NCBI GenBank assembly: GCA_964597315.1
Contig: CAZQXD010000032.1
Coordinates: 1-48,437 of the forward strand
From: CAZQXD01 sp964597315
Lineage (GTDB): Bacteria; Pseudomonadota; Gammaproteobacteria; Competibacterales; Competibacteraceae
DNA: 48,437 nucleotides
Direction of reading: 5' to 3'
Part shown: one piece after another, positions 32,787 through 40,824 of the stretch
How the letters are laid out: each line of letters opens with the position of its first letter
Numbering within the stretch: position 1 is the first letter of the stretch
Notes under the pieces: model-generated
Seen by the model: only the letters and a program-made list of their open reading frames with translations
Told to the model about the DNA's origin: nothing
The model's database searches: none
Position numbers and translations under genes: made by a program

Positions 32787-32988
32787 GGCATGCCGCCTGA
32801 GTGTCCGTTATTCAGTGTTGGGAAACGAATGCTACCCAATTAACCGCCGCCTCACCACTGTTGCTTCGCAGCCGACTGCTCGGGGTGGTTTAATAGGGTC
32901 AGCCAGATTTTGTGCTAAGAGGGTACGCAACAACCATGCTCGCCGCTTCATCCCCGGTCTCGCGGCTTGGGACAATCCCCTGAACGCC

Positions 32989-33657
32989 ATGGACTGGCAG
33001 GCCTTTGCCCTGTCCCTGGAACTGTCCGCTTGGACCACGGCTATTCTGTTCGGGCTGGGGTTGGTCACCGCCCGGGCGTTGGCCTGGCGGGAGTTTCCGG
33101 GAAAAAGCCTGATTGAGGCGGTGGTGGCCCTGCCCCTGGTGCTGCCGCCCACCGTGCTGGGCTATTATCTGCTGGTGGCTTTCGGTCGGGAGAGTTGGGC
33201 GGGACGGACTTTTGAGGCGCTGACCGGCGCGACCCTGGCCTTCTCTTTCAGTGGCCTACTGCTAGCCTCGGTGCTGTACAGCCTGCCCTTCGCCGTGCAA
33301 CCCATGCTGCGGGCCTTCGAAGCCATTCCTCACTGCCTGCGGGAAGCGGCCTGGTGTAGTGGTCTGGGCCGCTGGCAGACCTTTCGCCAGGTGGAACTCC
33401 CCCTGGCTTGGCCTGGAGTGCTGACCGCCCTGGTGCTCAGCTTCGCCCATACCATGGGGGAGTTCGGGGTGGTGCTGATGGTGGGGGGTAATATCCCCGG
33501 TTCCACCAAAACCATCTCCATCGCTATTTACGATCGGACCCAGTCTTTCGACGAGGCCGCCGCCGGAACCATGTCCCTGGTGTTGTTAATTTTTTCCTTT
33601 TCCACCATCAGTCTGGTCTATGCTTTCAACCGCCGCCGGGGGGGCGGCGCCCTATGA
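32989..33657 (+). CDS. modB: molybdate ABC transporter permease
   Basis: Inner-membrane permease of 222 residues with five or six hydrophobic segments and the EAA loop EAAWCSGLGRWQTFRQVELP. VALPLVLPPTVLGYYLLVAFG and HTMGEFGVVLMVGGNIPG are typical of ModB. The frame is open upstream, but the ATG at 32989 gives the family length; its ribosome site is weak. It overlaps modC by ATGA. There is no modA before it: the 200-base spacer from mlaA is empty. Confidence 0.93.
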   Translation: MDWQAFALSLELSAWTTAILFGLGLVTARALAWREFPGKSLIEAVVALPLVLPPTVLGYYLLVAFGRESWAGRTFEALTGATLAFSFSGLLLASVLYSLPFAVQPMLRAFEAIPHCLREAAWCSGLGRWQTFRQVELPLAWPGVLTALVLSFAHTMGEFGVVLMVGGNIPGSTKTISIAIYDRTQSFDEAAAGTMSLVLLIFSFSTISLVYAFNRRRGGGAL

Positions 33658-34778
33658 CCGGCCTAGCAGTGCGCCTGAACCAGGAACAGCCCATTCCCCT
33701 GGCCTTGGAGTTGGACTGCCAACCGGGGGAGGTGCTGGCCCTGGTGGGTCCCTCCGGCAGCGGCAAATCCACCACTCTGCGCTGTATCGCCGGGCTGCAT
33801 CGGCCTGGAGCTGGGCAGGTGGCCTGCGCAGGGGAAATCTGGTTGGACACCGAGCGAAACCTCTGCCTGCCTCCCCAGGCCCGCCGGGTGGGAATGCTGT
33901 TCCAGTCCTACGCCTTGTTCCCCCATCTCACGGCCCTGGACAATGTGATCCTGGCCCTGGGCCATCTGCCGCCCCGGGAGCGGGCGCGACGAGCCAGGGA
34001 ATTACTGGCCCGGGTGCATTTGGAGGGACTCCATGATCGTTCCCCAGGCGCCTTGTCTGGAGGCCAACAACAGCGGGTAGCCCTGGCCCGGGCCTTGGCC
34101 CGAGAGCCGGCAGTACTGCTACTGGACGAGCCGTTCTCGGCAGTGGACGAGGTGACCCGCCGCAAACTGCGCCTGGAGTTGGCCGGGCTGACCCGGGGCC
34201 TGAATATTCCCATCCTGCTGGTTACCCATGATCTGGACGAAGCCGCCATGTTGGCTGACCGGCTGTGCGTGATGCATGCCGGGCGTACCTTGCAAACAGG
34301 CCCCCCCGATACGGTGATGCGCCACCCCATGGACGCTACGGTGGCCCGGCTGCTGGATGCTCGCAACCTGTTTCAGGGTCGGATACTGGAACACCGGCCA
34401 GACTGGGGCCTGACCCGCCTAGAATGGGCCGGGCGGGTGCTGGAATTGCCTCTACGCTCGGACTTTCCACCGGGCAGTCGGGTGCATTGGATGATCCCCC
34501 CGGAGGGGGTGCTGCTGCACCAACGCCGCCGTCCTTCCCGGGGTGAGCGGGAAAACCCCGTGGCCGGGATTATCCTGGAATTGCTGACCCCACGGGGCCT
34601 GACCACGGTAATCGTGGGCGTGGATGGCGGCCCCGAGCCGCGCCTAACCCTGGAGCTGCCACCCCATGTGGTCCGACGCAACCGGCTGACCATCGGCCTG
34701 GAAGTGGGCGTGTCCCTGGTGGGAGACGCCATGCATCTGATGCCCTGGCAAACATCCCGAAAACCCTTGCCCGGATGA
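33654..34778 (+). CDS. modC: molybdate ABC transporter ATPase
   Basis: ABC ATPase of 374 residues. Walker A GPSGSGKST (32-40), signature LSGGQQQR (134-141), Walker B VLLLDEP and the switch histidine in LLVTHDLDEA are seen. The last 100 residues or so (ENPVAGIILELLTPRG) form a molybdate-binding TOBE/MOP regulatory domain. It uses ATP to drive oxyanion import through ModB. A/T-rich sequence begins just behind it. Confidence 0.93.
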   Translation: MTGLAVRLNQEQPIPLALELDCQPGEVLALVGPSGSGKSTTLRCIAGLHRPGAGQVACAGEIWLDTERNLCLPPQARRVGMLFQSYALFPHLTALDNVILALGHLPPRERARRARELLARVHLEGLHDRSPGALSGGQQQRVALARALAREPAVLLLDEPFSAVDEVTRRKLRLELAGLTRGLNIPILLVTHDLDEAAMLADRLCVMHAGRTLQTGPPDTVMRHPMDATVARLLDARNLFQGRILEHRPDWGLTRLEWAGRVLELPLRSDFPPGSRVHWMIPPEGVLLHQRRRPSRGERENPVAGIILELLTPRGLTTVIVGVDGGPEPRLTLELPPHVVRRNRLTIGLEVGVSLVGDAMHLMPWQTSRKPLPG

Positions 34779-34833
34779 AACACACTGTCTTGTAGAGGTA
34801 AATTTATATACAAATAGTGTACAATCTTGATAA

Positions 34834-34864
34834 TAAGAGTTGATTCTCACGGTCATGACTCTTA
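34834..34864. promoter_or_regulatory. inverted repeat in the promoter region of the peroxidase gene
   Basis: TAAGAGT-N17-ACTCTTA in an A/T-rich spacer (34779-34899) that contrasts with the GC-rich genes on both sides. TACAAT at 34820-34825 is a good -10 box but lacks a -35 partner. The repeat may be an operator for a stress regulator; none is recognised. Confidence 0.35.
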
Positions 34865-34899
34865 ACCTTGTATACCAGTAGACCGATGGGAGATCACCC

Positions 34900-35442
34900 A
34901 TGCCACGCCTGTTTGCCTTGCTTCTAGTCCTATTTCTGCCCGCTCGGGCGGTCCTGGCTGAGACCTGCCCCGATAACCTGGATTTTAGTTTTCGGAGTTT
35001 GGCCGATGAGCGCCAGGAACGACTGTGCGAAGCCTATGCCGGCAAGGTATTGCTGGTGGTCAACACCGCCAGTTTCTGCGGTTTCACCCCCCAATTCGAG
35101 GGACTGGAGGCCCTCTATGATCGTTATCGGGAGCGCGGCCTGGTGGTACTGGGCTTTCCCTCCAACGACTTTGCCCAGGAACCGGGCACGGAAGCCCAAA
35201 TCCAGACTTTCTGCCAACTCACCTACGATGTGGAGTTCCCCATGTTCGAAAAAGTCCATGTGGCGGAGGGGGACAAAACCCATTCTTTTTACCGACAGCT
35301 GGCCAAACAGGCTGGCGGTTATCCCCAGTGGAACTTCTACAAGTATCTATTGGACCGCCAGGGTCGGGTGATTGCCCACTTCCCAAGCCGGGTCACGCCC
35401 CAGGACCCCGTTCTGGTCAAGGCCATCGAAAAGTTGCTTTAG
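34900..35442 (+). CDS. exported glutathione peroxidase family protein
   Basis: Thiol peroxidase of 180 residues with a signal peptide (hydrophobic 5-20), so it acts in the periplasm. The peroxidatic residue is cysteine C60 in NTASFCGFTPQFEGLE; the second motif reads GFPSNDFAQEPG, where the usual catalytic glutamine is aspartate, and WNFYKYLLD gives the tryptophan and asparagine. Without glutathione in the periplasm, thioredoxin-like proteins are the likelier donor. The ATG at 34900 has GGGAG. It is followed after three bases by the DUF3429 gene. Confidence 0.9.
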   Translation: MPRLFALLLVLFLPARAVLAETCPDNLDFSFRSLADERQERLCEAYAGKVLLVVNTASFCGFTPQFEGLEALYDRYRERGLVVLGFPSNDFAQEPGTEAQIQTFCQLTYDVEFPMFEKVHVAEGDKTHSFYRQLAKQAGGYPQWNFYKYLLDRQGRVIAHFPSRVTPQDPVLVKAIEKLL

Positions 35443-35445
35443 AAC

Positions 35446-35898
35446 ATGCCCCTATCCCGTCTGGAGATACCGGTCCCGGCCCTGGTTCTGGGCGGCGGCG
35501 GCCTGATCCCTTTTTTAGCCCCGGCCTTGATCCTGTGGTTTGGACCTGCCCGCTGGTATCCGCCCGCAGTGTTGTCCCTAATGGCTTACGGCGCGGTGAT
35601 CCTGAGCTTTCTGGGAGCGGTGCATTGGGGCCTAGCCTTGGCGAAGGCACAAGATACCGCGACCCTATGGCGGCGGCTGGGCTGGGGGGTGGTCCCGGCG
35701 TTATTGGCCTGGGTGGCGCTGCTACTGGACCCGACGGCGGCGCTGTGGCTGCTGCTCGGCGGATTTACCATCCAGTACGGCGTGGATCATGGCTATCGGC
35801 GCCGAGGGCTGGTCCCCGACTGGTATGGCCGGTTACGCCTGGGCCTCACCTTAGTGGTCATAGGCTGCCTGCTGCTCGCCCTGGCGGCCCTAGGCTGA
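35446..35898 (+). CDS. DUF3429 membrane protein
   Basis: Hydrophobic protein of 150 residues with four or five membrane helices. AYGAVILSFLGAVHWG and QYGVDHGYRRRGLVPDWY are the marks of DUF3429, a family of unknown role. The three-base gap from the peroxidase gene suggests one transcript; a link with oxidative stress is guesswork. Confidence 0.85.
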   Translation: MPLSRLEIPVPALVLGGGGLIPFLAPALILWFGPARWYPPAVLSLMAYGAVILSFLGAVHWGLALAKAQDTATLWRRLGWGVVPALLAWVALLLDPTAALWLLLGGFTIQYGVDHGYRRRGLVPDWYGRLRLGLTLVVIGCLLLALAALG

Positions 35899-35899
35899 A

Positions 35900-36376
35900 T
35901 CAGGGCCGCAGCGCCGCCAGCACGTCCAGCACATGCCGGGTGTTGGCCCCCAAGTCTCCCTTGCCCACCCGAGAACTGGAGCGGACGCGGACTTGGGTGC
36001 CGCACTCGGCCACCACCAGGCGCACCTCCAGATCGTCTTTGAAGCGTAGCCAGCGGCTGCTGATTACGGCATGTAGCTGCCGGGCGACGGGGTCCCGTTC
36101 CACCACCTTCCAGCCTAACCCAGCCACCGCTTGCTCAAGGCGGGGCCACAACGCCTCCGGGGGCCATGGATAGCAAGGCAGTTCCAACTCTGGGAAGCGG
36201 TGGCCCGGGCGAGTCTCGGCGACATTGCGGGTCAGATAGGTTCCCAGCCGTTGCCAGAGGCCCGGTGCTTGGGTCAAGGGGGGATTGTTGCCGACAATGC
36301 CGCCGACCAACAGCAATACGGCTCCTATAACCAGCACCAACAGGATTTCCATCAGGCGTCTACCCCTTGATCCCAT
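35900..36376 (-). CDS. DUF1499 family protein
   Basis: Protein of 157 residues with one N-terminal membrane helix (9-28) and a periplasmic domain (CYPWPPEALWPRLEQAVAG, then WLRFKDDLEVRLV and VRSSSRVGKGDLGANTRHV) typical of DUF1499, whose function is not known. The ATG at 36376 follows GGGAG. It lies 23 bases after rsmE on the same strand and convergent with DUF3429, one base apart. Confidence 0.85.
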   Translation of the reverse strand: MGSRGRRLMEILLVLVIGAVLLLVGGIVGNNPPLTQAPGLWQRLGTYLTRNVAETRPGHRFPELELPCYPWPPEALWPRLEQAVAGLGWKVVERDPVARQLHAVISSRWLRFKDDLEVRLVVAECGTQVRVRSSSRVGKGDLGANTRHVLDVLAALRP

Positions 36377-36399
36377 AAAAAAATCTCCCGGTGTCGGGT

Positions 36400-37128
36400 T
36401 CAGCGGCCCAGATCCCCCCATAGCAGTTGCAGGGCGGCCAGGGCGGCCATGCCGGCGGTTTCGGTGCGCATTACCCGAGGACCTAGCCGCACCCCCCGGA
36501 GTCCGGCCCGGCGGGCCTGTTGCAGCTCCGTTTCGCTCAGCCCCCCTTCGGGTCCCACCAGCAGGGTGACCCTCCCGGTCGGGCGGTCAAGATCCAGCAG
36601 CCCGGTTTCAGCCCCAGGGTCCAACACCAAGCCGGTGGGCGCTTCCGCCAGCCAGTCGGGCAGGCTCAAAGGCTCCAACAGGGGCGGCGGGCGGTTGCGC
36701 CCGGACTGTTCACAAGCACCGATCACCACCCCTTGCCAGTGGGCCAGGCGTTTGTCCAAGCGTACACCCTGAAGGCTGGCCACGCTACGTTCGGTCAAGA
36801 GTGGCTGGATGGCGCTAACCCCCAGTTCCACGGCCTTTTGCACGGTATAGTCCATACGCTCCCCCCGGGACACCCCCTGGGCTAGGGTGATGGTCAGGGC
36901 GGACTCCACCTCCCGAGGCTCGAAAACCCCCACGCGGACCACGGCCCGGCGCCGCTCCACGGCCTCAAGTACGGCCCGGTATTGTCCGCCACTGCCATTG
37001 AACAGCAGCAAAGGCGCCCCGGAACGCAGCCGCAACACCCGCGTCAGGTGGTTGAAGGCCGCTCCCTCCAGGATGATCCGGGCCTCGGAAACCAAAACAG
37101 CATCGGTGTAGATACGGGGTATTCGCAT
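36400..37128 (-). CDS. rsmE: 16S rRNA (uracil1498-N3)-methyltransferase
   Basis: SPOUT methyltransferase of 242 residues. It starts with MRIPRIYTD and a PUA-like domain (LTRVLRLRSGAPLLLFNGSG) and has the trefoil-knot motifs RSGRNRPPPLLEP-like CEQSGRNRPPP, LLVGPEGGLSETE and GPRVMRTETA. It methylates U1498 in the decoding region of assembled 30S subunits. Confidence 0.97.
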   Translation of the reverse strand: MRIPRIYTDAVLVSEARIILEGAAFNHLTRVLRLRSGAPLLLFNGSGGQYRAVLEAVERRRAVVRVGVFEPREVESALTITLAQGVSRGERMDYTVQKAVELGVSAIQPLLTERSVASLQGVRLDKRLAHWQGVVIGACEQSGRNRPPPLLEPLSLPDWLAEAPTGLVLDPGAETGLLDLDRPTGRVTLLVGPEGGLSETELQQARRAGLRGVRLGPRVMRTETAGMAALAALQLLWGDLGR

Positions 37129-37212
37129 TGAGCTTGGGAAAATAGCCTAGAGTTCAGGTCGACGCCATCCCATGCTAAAGTCCGGGATCACCGCCAACCA
37201 CGACAATCAACT

Positions 37213-37983
37213 ATGTTGACCATCGCCACCTGGAACGTCAATTCCCTCAAGGTCCGCTTGCCTCAGGTGCTGGACTGGCTGGCGCTCAAGCAACCGGACG
37301 TTTTGGCCCTCCAGGAAACCAAGCTTACCGACGAGGCTTTTCCGGTGGCCGAGCTGTCCGCCGCCGGTTATCAACTGGCCTATTCCGGGCAGAAAACTTA
37401 TAACGGCGTCGCCTTGCTAAGCCGCCTGCCTCTCGACCATGTCATCCGGGAGCTGCCGGGCCTAGATGACCCCCAGCGACGGCTGCTGGGAGCCACCGTG
37501 GGGGGGGTGCGGATACTGAATCTGTACGTGCCCAACGGGCAAACCGTGGGCAGCGACAAATACGCTTATAAATTGGCCTGGCTGGCTGCGCTCGCGGATT
37601 TTCTACGGGAGCAACTCGCCGCCCACCCCCGGCTGGTGGTGTTGGGCGATTTCAATATTGCCCCAGAGGACCGGGATATCCACGATCCAGAAGCATGGGC
37701 CGGGCAGGTGCTGTGTAGCGAGCCGGAGCGGACGGCCCTGGGGCATCTGCTTGACCTGGGTCTGGCCGATACCTTCCGGCTGTTCGAGCAGCCACCCGCA
37801 TGTTTCAGTTGGTGGGATTATCGGGCGGCCGCCTTCCGGCGCAACCGGGGCTTGCGCATCGACTTGATCCTGGCCTCCCCGGAGTTGGCCACGGCCTGCC
37901 GACGCTGCGCCATCGACAAGGAAACTCGGGGCTTGGAGCGGCCCTCTGATCATGCCCCGGTGCTGGCGGAGTTCGCCATCTAA
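37213..37983 (+). CDS. xth: exonuclease III, second paralogue
   Basis: AP endonuclease of 256 residues, complete. N8 in ATWNVNSLK, E35 in LALQETKL, D146 and N148 in GDFNIAPEDRD, and H247 in SDHAP are the catalytic set. It differs widely from the copy at 1560-2322 (short LKVRLPQVLDWL helix, GSDKYAYKLAWL loop), so the two are old paralogues, not a recent duplication. Stop codons of this gene and the convergent kinase gene overlap. Confidence 0.96.
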   Translation: MLTIATWNVNSLKVRLPQVLDWLALKQPDVLALQETKLTDEAFPVAELSAAGYQLAYSGQKTYNGVALLSRLPLDHVIRELPGLDDPQRRLLGATVGGVRILNLYVPNGQTVGSDKYAYKLAWLAALADFLREQLAAHPRLVVLGDFNIAPEDRDIHDPEAWAGQVLCSEPERTALGHLLDLGLADTFRLFEQPPACFSWWDYRAAAFRRNRGLRIDLILASPELATACRRCAIDKETRGLERPSDHAPVLAEFAI

Positions 37984-39332
37984 CCTTTATCTCCAAGGAA
38001 TTGGGCACGCTCCTCGAGTCGCTCCAGATGCTCTCCCAAACGCCGGTACAGATCTTGTGTCGATAGCGCCCGGCGAGCGGCTTGCTTGACCAATACCTTG
38101 GCAATAGGGCCGAGATACACCGCCAGATCGTGCTGGGCTGCGGCCAGCACCTCCGGTTCGAAATGTGCGATGGACCCCGTATCACCGACGCCGCCCGTGC
38201 TTCCGACGCCGCCCGTGGTATCAATCTCGCCGCCAGCGCCCCGCCGGACCTTGGCCAAAAAACGGGCTTGTTCCCGGGGGTCGCTCAAGTGCCGGGCCAG
38301 GTCCTGATACAGGGACTCAAGACTGGTGGCGTGGGCGGCTGATTTTTTGACCAGAATCCTGGCCAAGGGTCCTAGATATAAGGTCAGTTCCGCTTCCAGT
38401 TGGTGCAGAATCTCTGAGGGCCAAGACAGTTCGGCGGTATCCAGTACTGGGCTGGTCTGGTCCCAGGCGCTGGATGCCGACTCATGGGGTGGCGAGGCCA
38501 GCGCCCCTTGCAAGGCGTTGGTGAACTCCCGGGCGGTCTGGAAGCGCCGCGCCGGGTCCCGGGCCAAGGCTTTGTGGACCACATCTTCCAGCCCCAGTGG
38601 CAGTGAGTGGCCGACGAGCGAGGATAACTCCCTGGGAGGCTGGTGCAATACGTTGTACATGATCTCGGTGGTGGACTGGCCTGCAAACGGCCGCTGGCCG
38701 CTCAACAGCTCGAACAACACCACGCCTGTGGAATACAGATCGGTGCGATGATCCACTGGACCGCCGATGAATTGCTCCGGGGACATATAGCTAGGCGTGC
38801 CCACCATCTGACCCAATTGGGTGAGTTGGACGGTATCCATGCGGGCAATGCCGAAGTCGGTCACTTTGACATGACCATCATCTAGAAGGATGATATTGCT
38901 TGGTTTAATGTCCCGATGGACGATGCCGCAAGCATGGGCGCAAGCCAATGCGCTCAAGACCTGGGCGATCATGAACACCACGGACTGGTGTCCAAACAAG
39001 ATTTTTTTTTCGTGGAGATAATATTTCAGCTCTCGGCCCTGGACGTATTCCATGGCGATATAGGGGACGCCTTCTTCCTCGCCATAATCGAACACCGCCA
39101 CCACATTGGGATGCAGACAACGCCCGGCGGCCCGAACTTCCTGGCGAAACCGGGCCAACCAGGCGTCGGCGTCCTGGCCGGACAGCAGTTCGGTGCGCAC
39201 GGTCTTGATGGCCACCCAACGGTCGATGGCTACGTCGTACCCTTTGTAGACCACACCCATAGCGCCCTGACCCAGCACCGACTCGATACGATACTTGCCC
39301 AGACGGGCCGGCAGGGATGACGACTCTGGCAT
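37980..39332 (-). CDS. soluble Ser/Thr protein kinase with duplicated C-terminal module
   Basis: Hanks-type kinase of 450 residues. Glycine loop GQGAMGVV (21-28), K43, catalytic HRDIKPSN (D141, N146), DFG at 159-161 and GTPSYMSPEQ are all intact. After residue 290 come two copies of a 50-residue helical module (about 312-362 and 399-448; YLGPLARILVKKSA and YLGPIAKVLVKQAA), separated by a glycine-threonine linker. The same module is known from other proteobacterial kinases and stress proteins and may bind partners. No membrane segment, so it must be coupled to the membrane sensor encoded 18 bases upstream. Confidence 0.92.
   Translation of the reverse strand: MPESSSLPARLGKYRIESVLGQGAMGVVYKGYDVAIDRWVAIKTVRTELLSGQDADAWLARFRQEVRAAGRCLHPNVVAVFDYGEEEGVPYIAMEYVQGRELKYYLHEKKILFGHQSVVFMIAQVLSALACAHACGIVHRDIKPSNIILLDDGHVKVTDFGIARMDTVQLTQLGQMVGTPSYMSPEQFIGGPVDHRTDLYSTGVVLFELLSGQRPFAGQSTTEIMYNVLHQPPRELSSLVGHSLPLGLEDVVHKALARDPARRFQTAREFTNALQGALASPPHESASSAWDQTSPVLDTAELSWPSEILHQLEAELTLYLGPLARILVKKSAAHATSLESLYQDLARHLSDPREQARFLAKVRRGAGGEIDTTGGVGSTGGVGDTGSIAHFEPEVLAAAQHDLAVYLGPIAKVLVKQAARRALSTQDLYRRLGEHLERLEERAQFLGDKG
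38185..38217. repeat. 18-base tandem repeat in the kinase linker
   Basis: CCGACGCCGCCCGTG occurs at 38185-38199 and 38203-38217, one 18-base step apart. It encodes the linker GGVGSTGGVGD between the two C-terminal modules and should change length easily. Confidence 0.8.
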
Positions 39333-39350
39333 TTTTCTACTCTCCCGGCA

Positions 39351-40223
39351 TCAGTCGTCCAGCATCTTCATGGCGTTCTCCAGACTACGGCGCATGCGGT
39401 TGAACGACGCCGATAGCGAGGCGATCTCATCCCGTCCCTTCCGGGTGTACTCGGGAACATTCTCTTCGCCCAGGCTTACCTTGTGAGCCATATCGGAGAT
39501 CCGCACCACCGGTCGAATCACCACCAGATGCAGCATCAGATTGAGGATCACCAAAATCCCTAAAAACACCCCTATCAGCACCCCCATGAAGGTCATAAAG
39601 GCCTGTTCCGCCCGGGCTAGGGGCAGGGACATGGGTACCGACACCACTTGGGCGCCCACGGTTTCATTGAGTTTCCAGCCAAAACCGTTGGCCGGGCCGT
39701 ATTGGGCCAGCATGGTGTCCGGGGCCACGTCCGGGACACTGTGGCAGACTAGACAGCCCGGGTCCTTGATGGTCAGGGGCCGGGCCAGACTCAAAGACGG
39801 CCCCAGGGGCGTACGCCGCTCCACGATGATTTCCTCCCGCTCTGGGTTATGGCGGAATTCATTGATGATATCGGTTTCCCAGTCGGTGGCCCGATCAACT
39901 GGATTGGTGGGGTTGAGGGCCGCTTCCTTATAGATATAGTCCGGGAATTTTTCGTGCAGGGCCTTGAAGTTCTGCTGGGCTACGAATGACGGCACCGAGT
40001 GGGGCAGGAACTGGCGTTTCATCTGCATGGCCAGCAACGGTCGAATTTCCCGCACTGTCCAGCTGCGGATGGCCAAGGCGCTCTCCATCATGATCCGGGC
40101 GTTTTGCAGCACCTCTTCCCGGGCATTCTGCTGAGTAATCCAGTGGGACCACCAGGCCGCCGCCCCCAACCCCAGGGCAAACGTCAAGATCAGCACCAGA
40201 TTGAATTTGGTACGCAAGCCCAT
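39351..40223 (-). CDS. membrane sensor with DUF3365 heme-c domain and HAMP
   Basis: Protein of 290 residues: membrane helix 7-29, periplasmic Tll0287-like/DUF3365 domain with a CXXCH heme-c site (CLVCH, 157-161), second helix about 210-236, HAMP domain about 228-283, and then a stop. There is no kinase or methyl-accepting domain behind HAMP. Such domains are thought to sense redox state or gases. The ATG at 40223 follows GGAGG. The kinase gene starts 18 bases on and the secreted-protein gene ends 14 bases before, so the three look like one signalling unit with the output on a separate polypeptide. Confidence 0.88.
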   Translation of the reverse strand: MGLRTKFNLVLILTFALGLGAAAWWSHWITQQNAREEVLQNARIMMESALAIRSWTVREIRPLLAMQMKRQFLPHSVPSFVAQQNFKALHEKFPDYIYKEAALNPTNPVDRATDWETDIINEFRHNPEREEIIVERRTPLGPSLSLARPLTIKDPGCLVCHSVPDVAPDTMLAQYGPANGFGWKLNETVGAQVVSVPMSLPLARAEQAFMTFMGVLIGVFLGILVILNLMLHLVVIRPVVRISDMAHKVSLGEENVPEYTRKGRDEIASLSASFNRMRRSLENAMKMLDD

Positions 40224-40237
40224 GGTCGACAGCCTCC

Positions 40238-40738
40238 TTATGGCTGGGTTTGGGTTTCAGCCCGAGCGCCCAGGCACTTCGTGAGTTCCACGTGGGCCTT
40301 GGTGAAGCCCCGCAGGCTGAATATCACCGTGAACGACCGGGTCGCGGGCCAGGTGGGCCAGAACCGCACCTCCAGCCGCGCCTCGCGCCCCGCCTTGAAA
40401 CGCCGCACCAGCGCGGCATAGGACTGTTCGAAAAGCAGCAGGATATCCCGGGCGATCCGGTCAACGTGCAGAGATGGCTCGGCGTCCACCGTCAGCCGGA
40501 TATCAGCAAAAGTGGCATCCACATGAGACTCGGCGCTGGCCACCAACCGCCGCCCATCCAGCCAGAGGATGACGGGCGTCTCCCCGTAGCCGTCGGGGGT
40601 GGTGACCGCATCGCTACGCAGCAGACAGCGGACGTCCCGCTCCACCGGGTCCCGGCCCTGTTCCACCTGCCAGCCGCTGGCGGCGGGGCCGGCACAGGCC
40701 AAAATCCATACCACCACCCATCGCGGACCCACGGCCAT
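40238..40738 (-). CDS. secreted protein of unknown function, first gene of the kinase operon
   Basis: I do not recognise a family. The 166 residues begin with a signal peptide (MAVGPRWVVVWILACAGPAASG), leaving a periplasmic domain with two cysteines near its ends (DVRCLLRS and LTKCLG) that could form a disulfide. The middle (DATFADIRLTVDAEP, then LLLFEQSYAALVRRFK) alternates strands and helices. The ATG at 40738 is preceded by GGAGAGGGGG; a longer frame from 40771 has a poor ribosome site. It could be a ligand-binding partner of the heme sensor. Confidence 0.75.
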   Translation of the reverse strand: MAVGPRWVVVWILACAGPAASGWQVEQGRDPVERDVRCLLRSDAVTTPDGYGETPVILWLDGRRLVASAESHVDATFADIRLTVDAEPSLHVDRIARDILLLFEQSYAALVRRFKAGREARLEVRFWPTWPATRSFTVIFSLRGFTKAHVELTKCLGARAETQTQP

Positions 40739-40824
40739 CCCCCTCTCCAGCCATTTCCGGTATTTTTCCATGCCTACCGGCCAGTCACAACCGACGCTAT
40801 GGCATCAGCGGCTTGTGTCCCGAG

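Noticed and set aside
35328..36173. 281-codon plus-strand frame over the peroxidase, DUF3429 and DUF1499 region
   Set aside because: It crosses three well-supported genes in another frame and has a proline/glycine/arginine-rich shadow composition.
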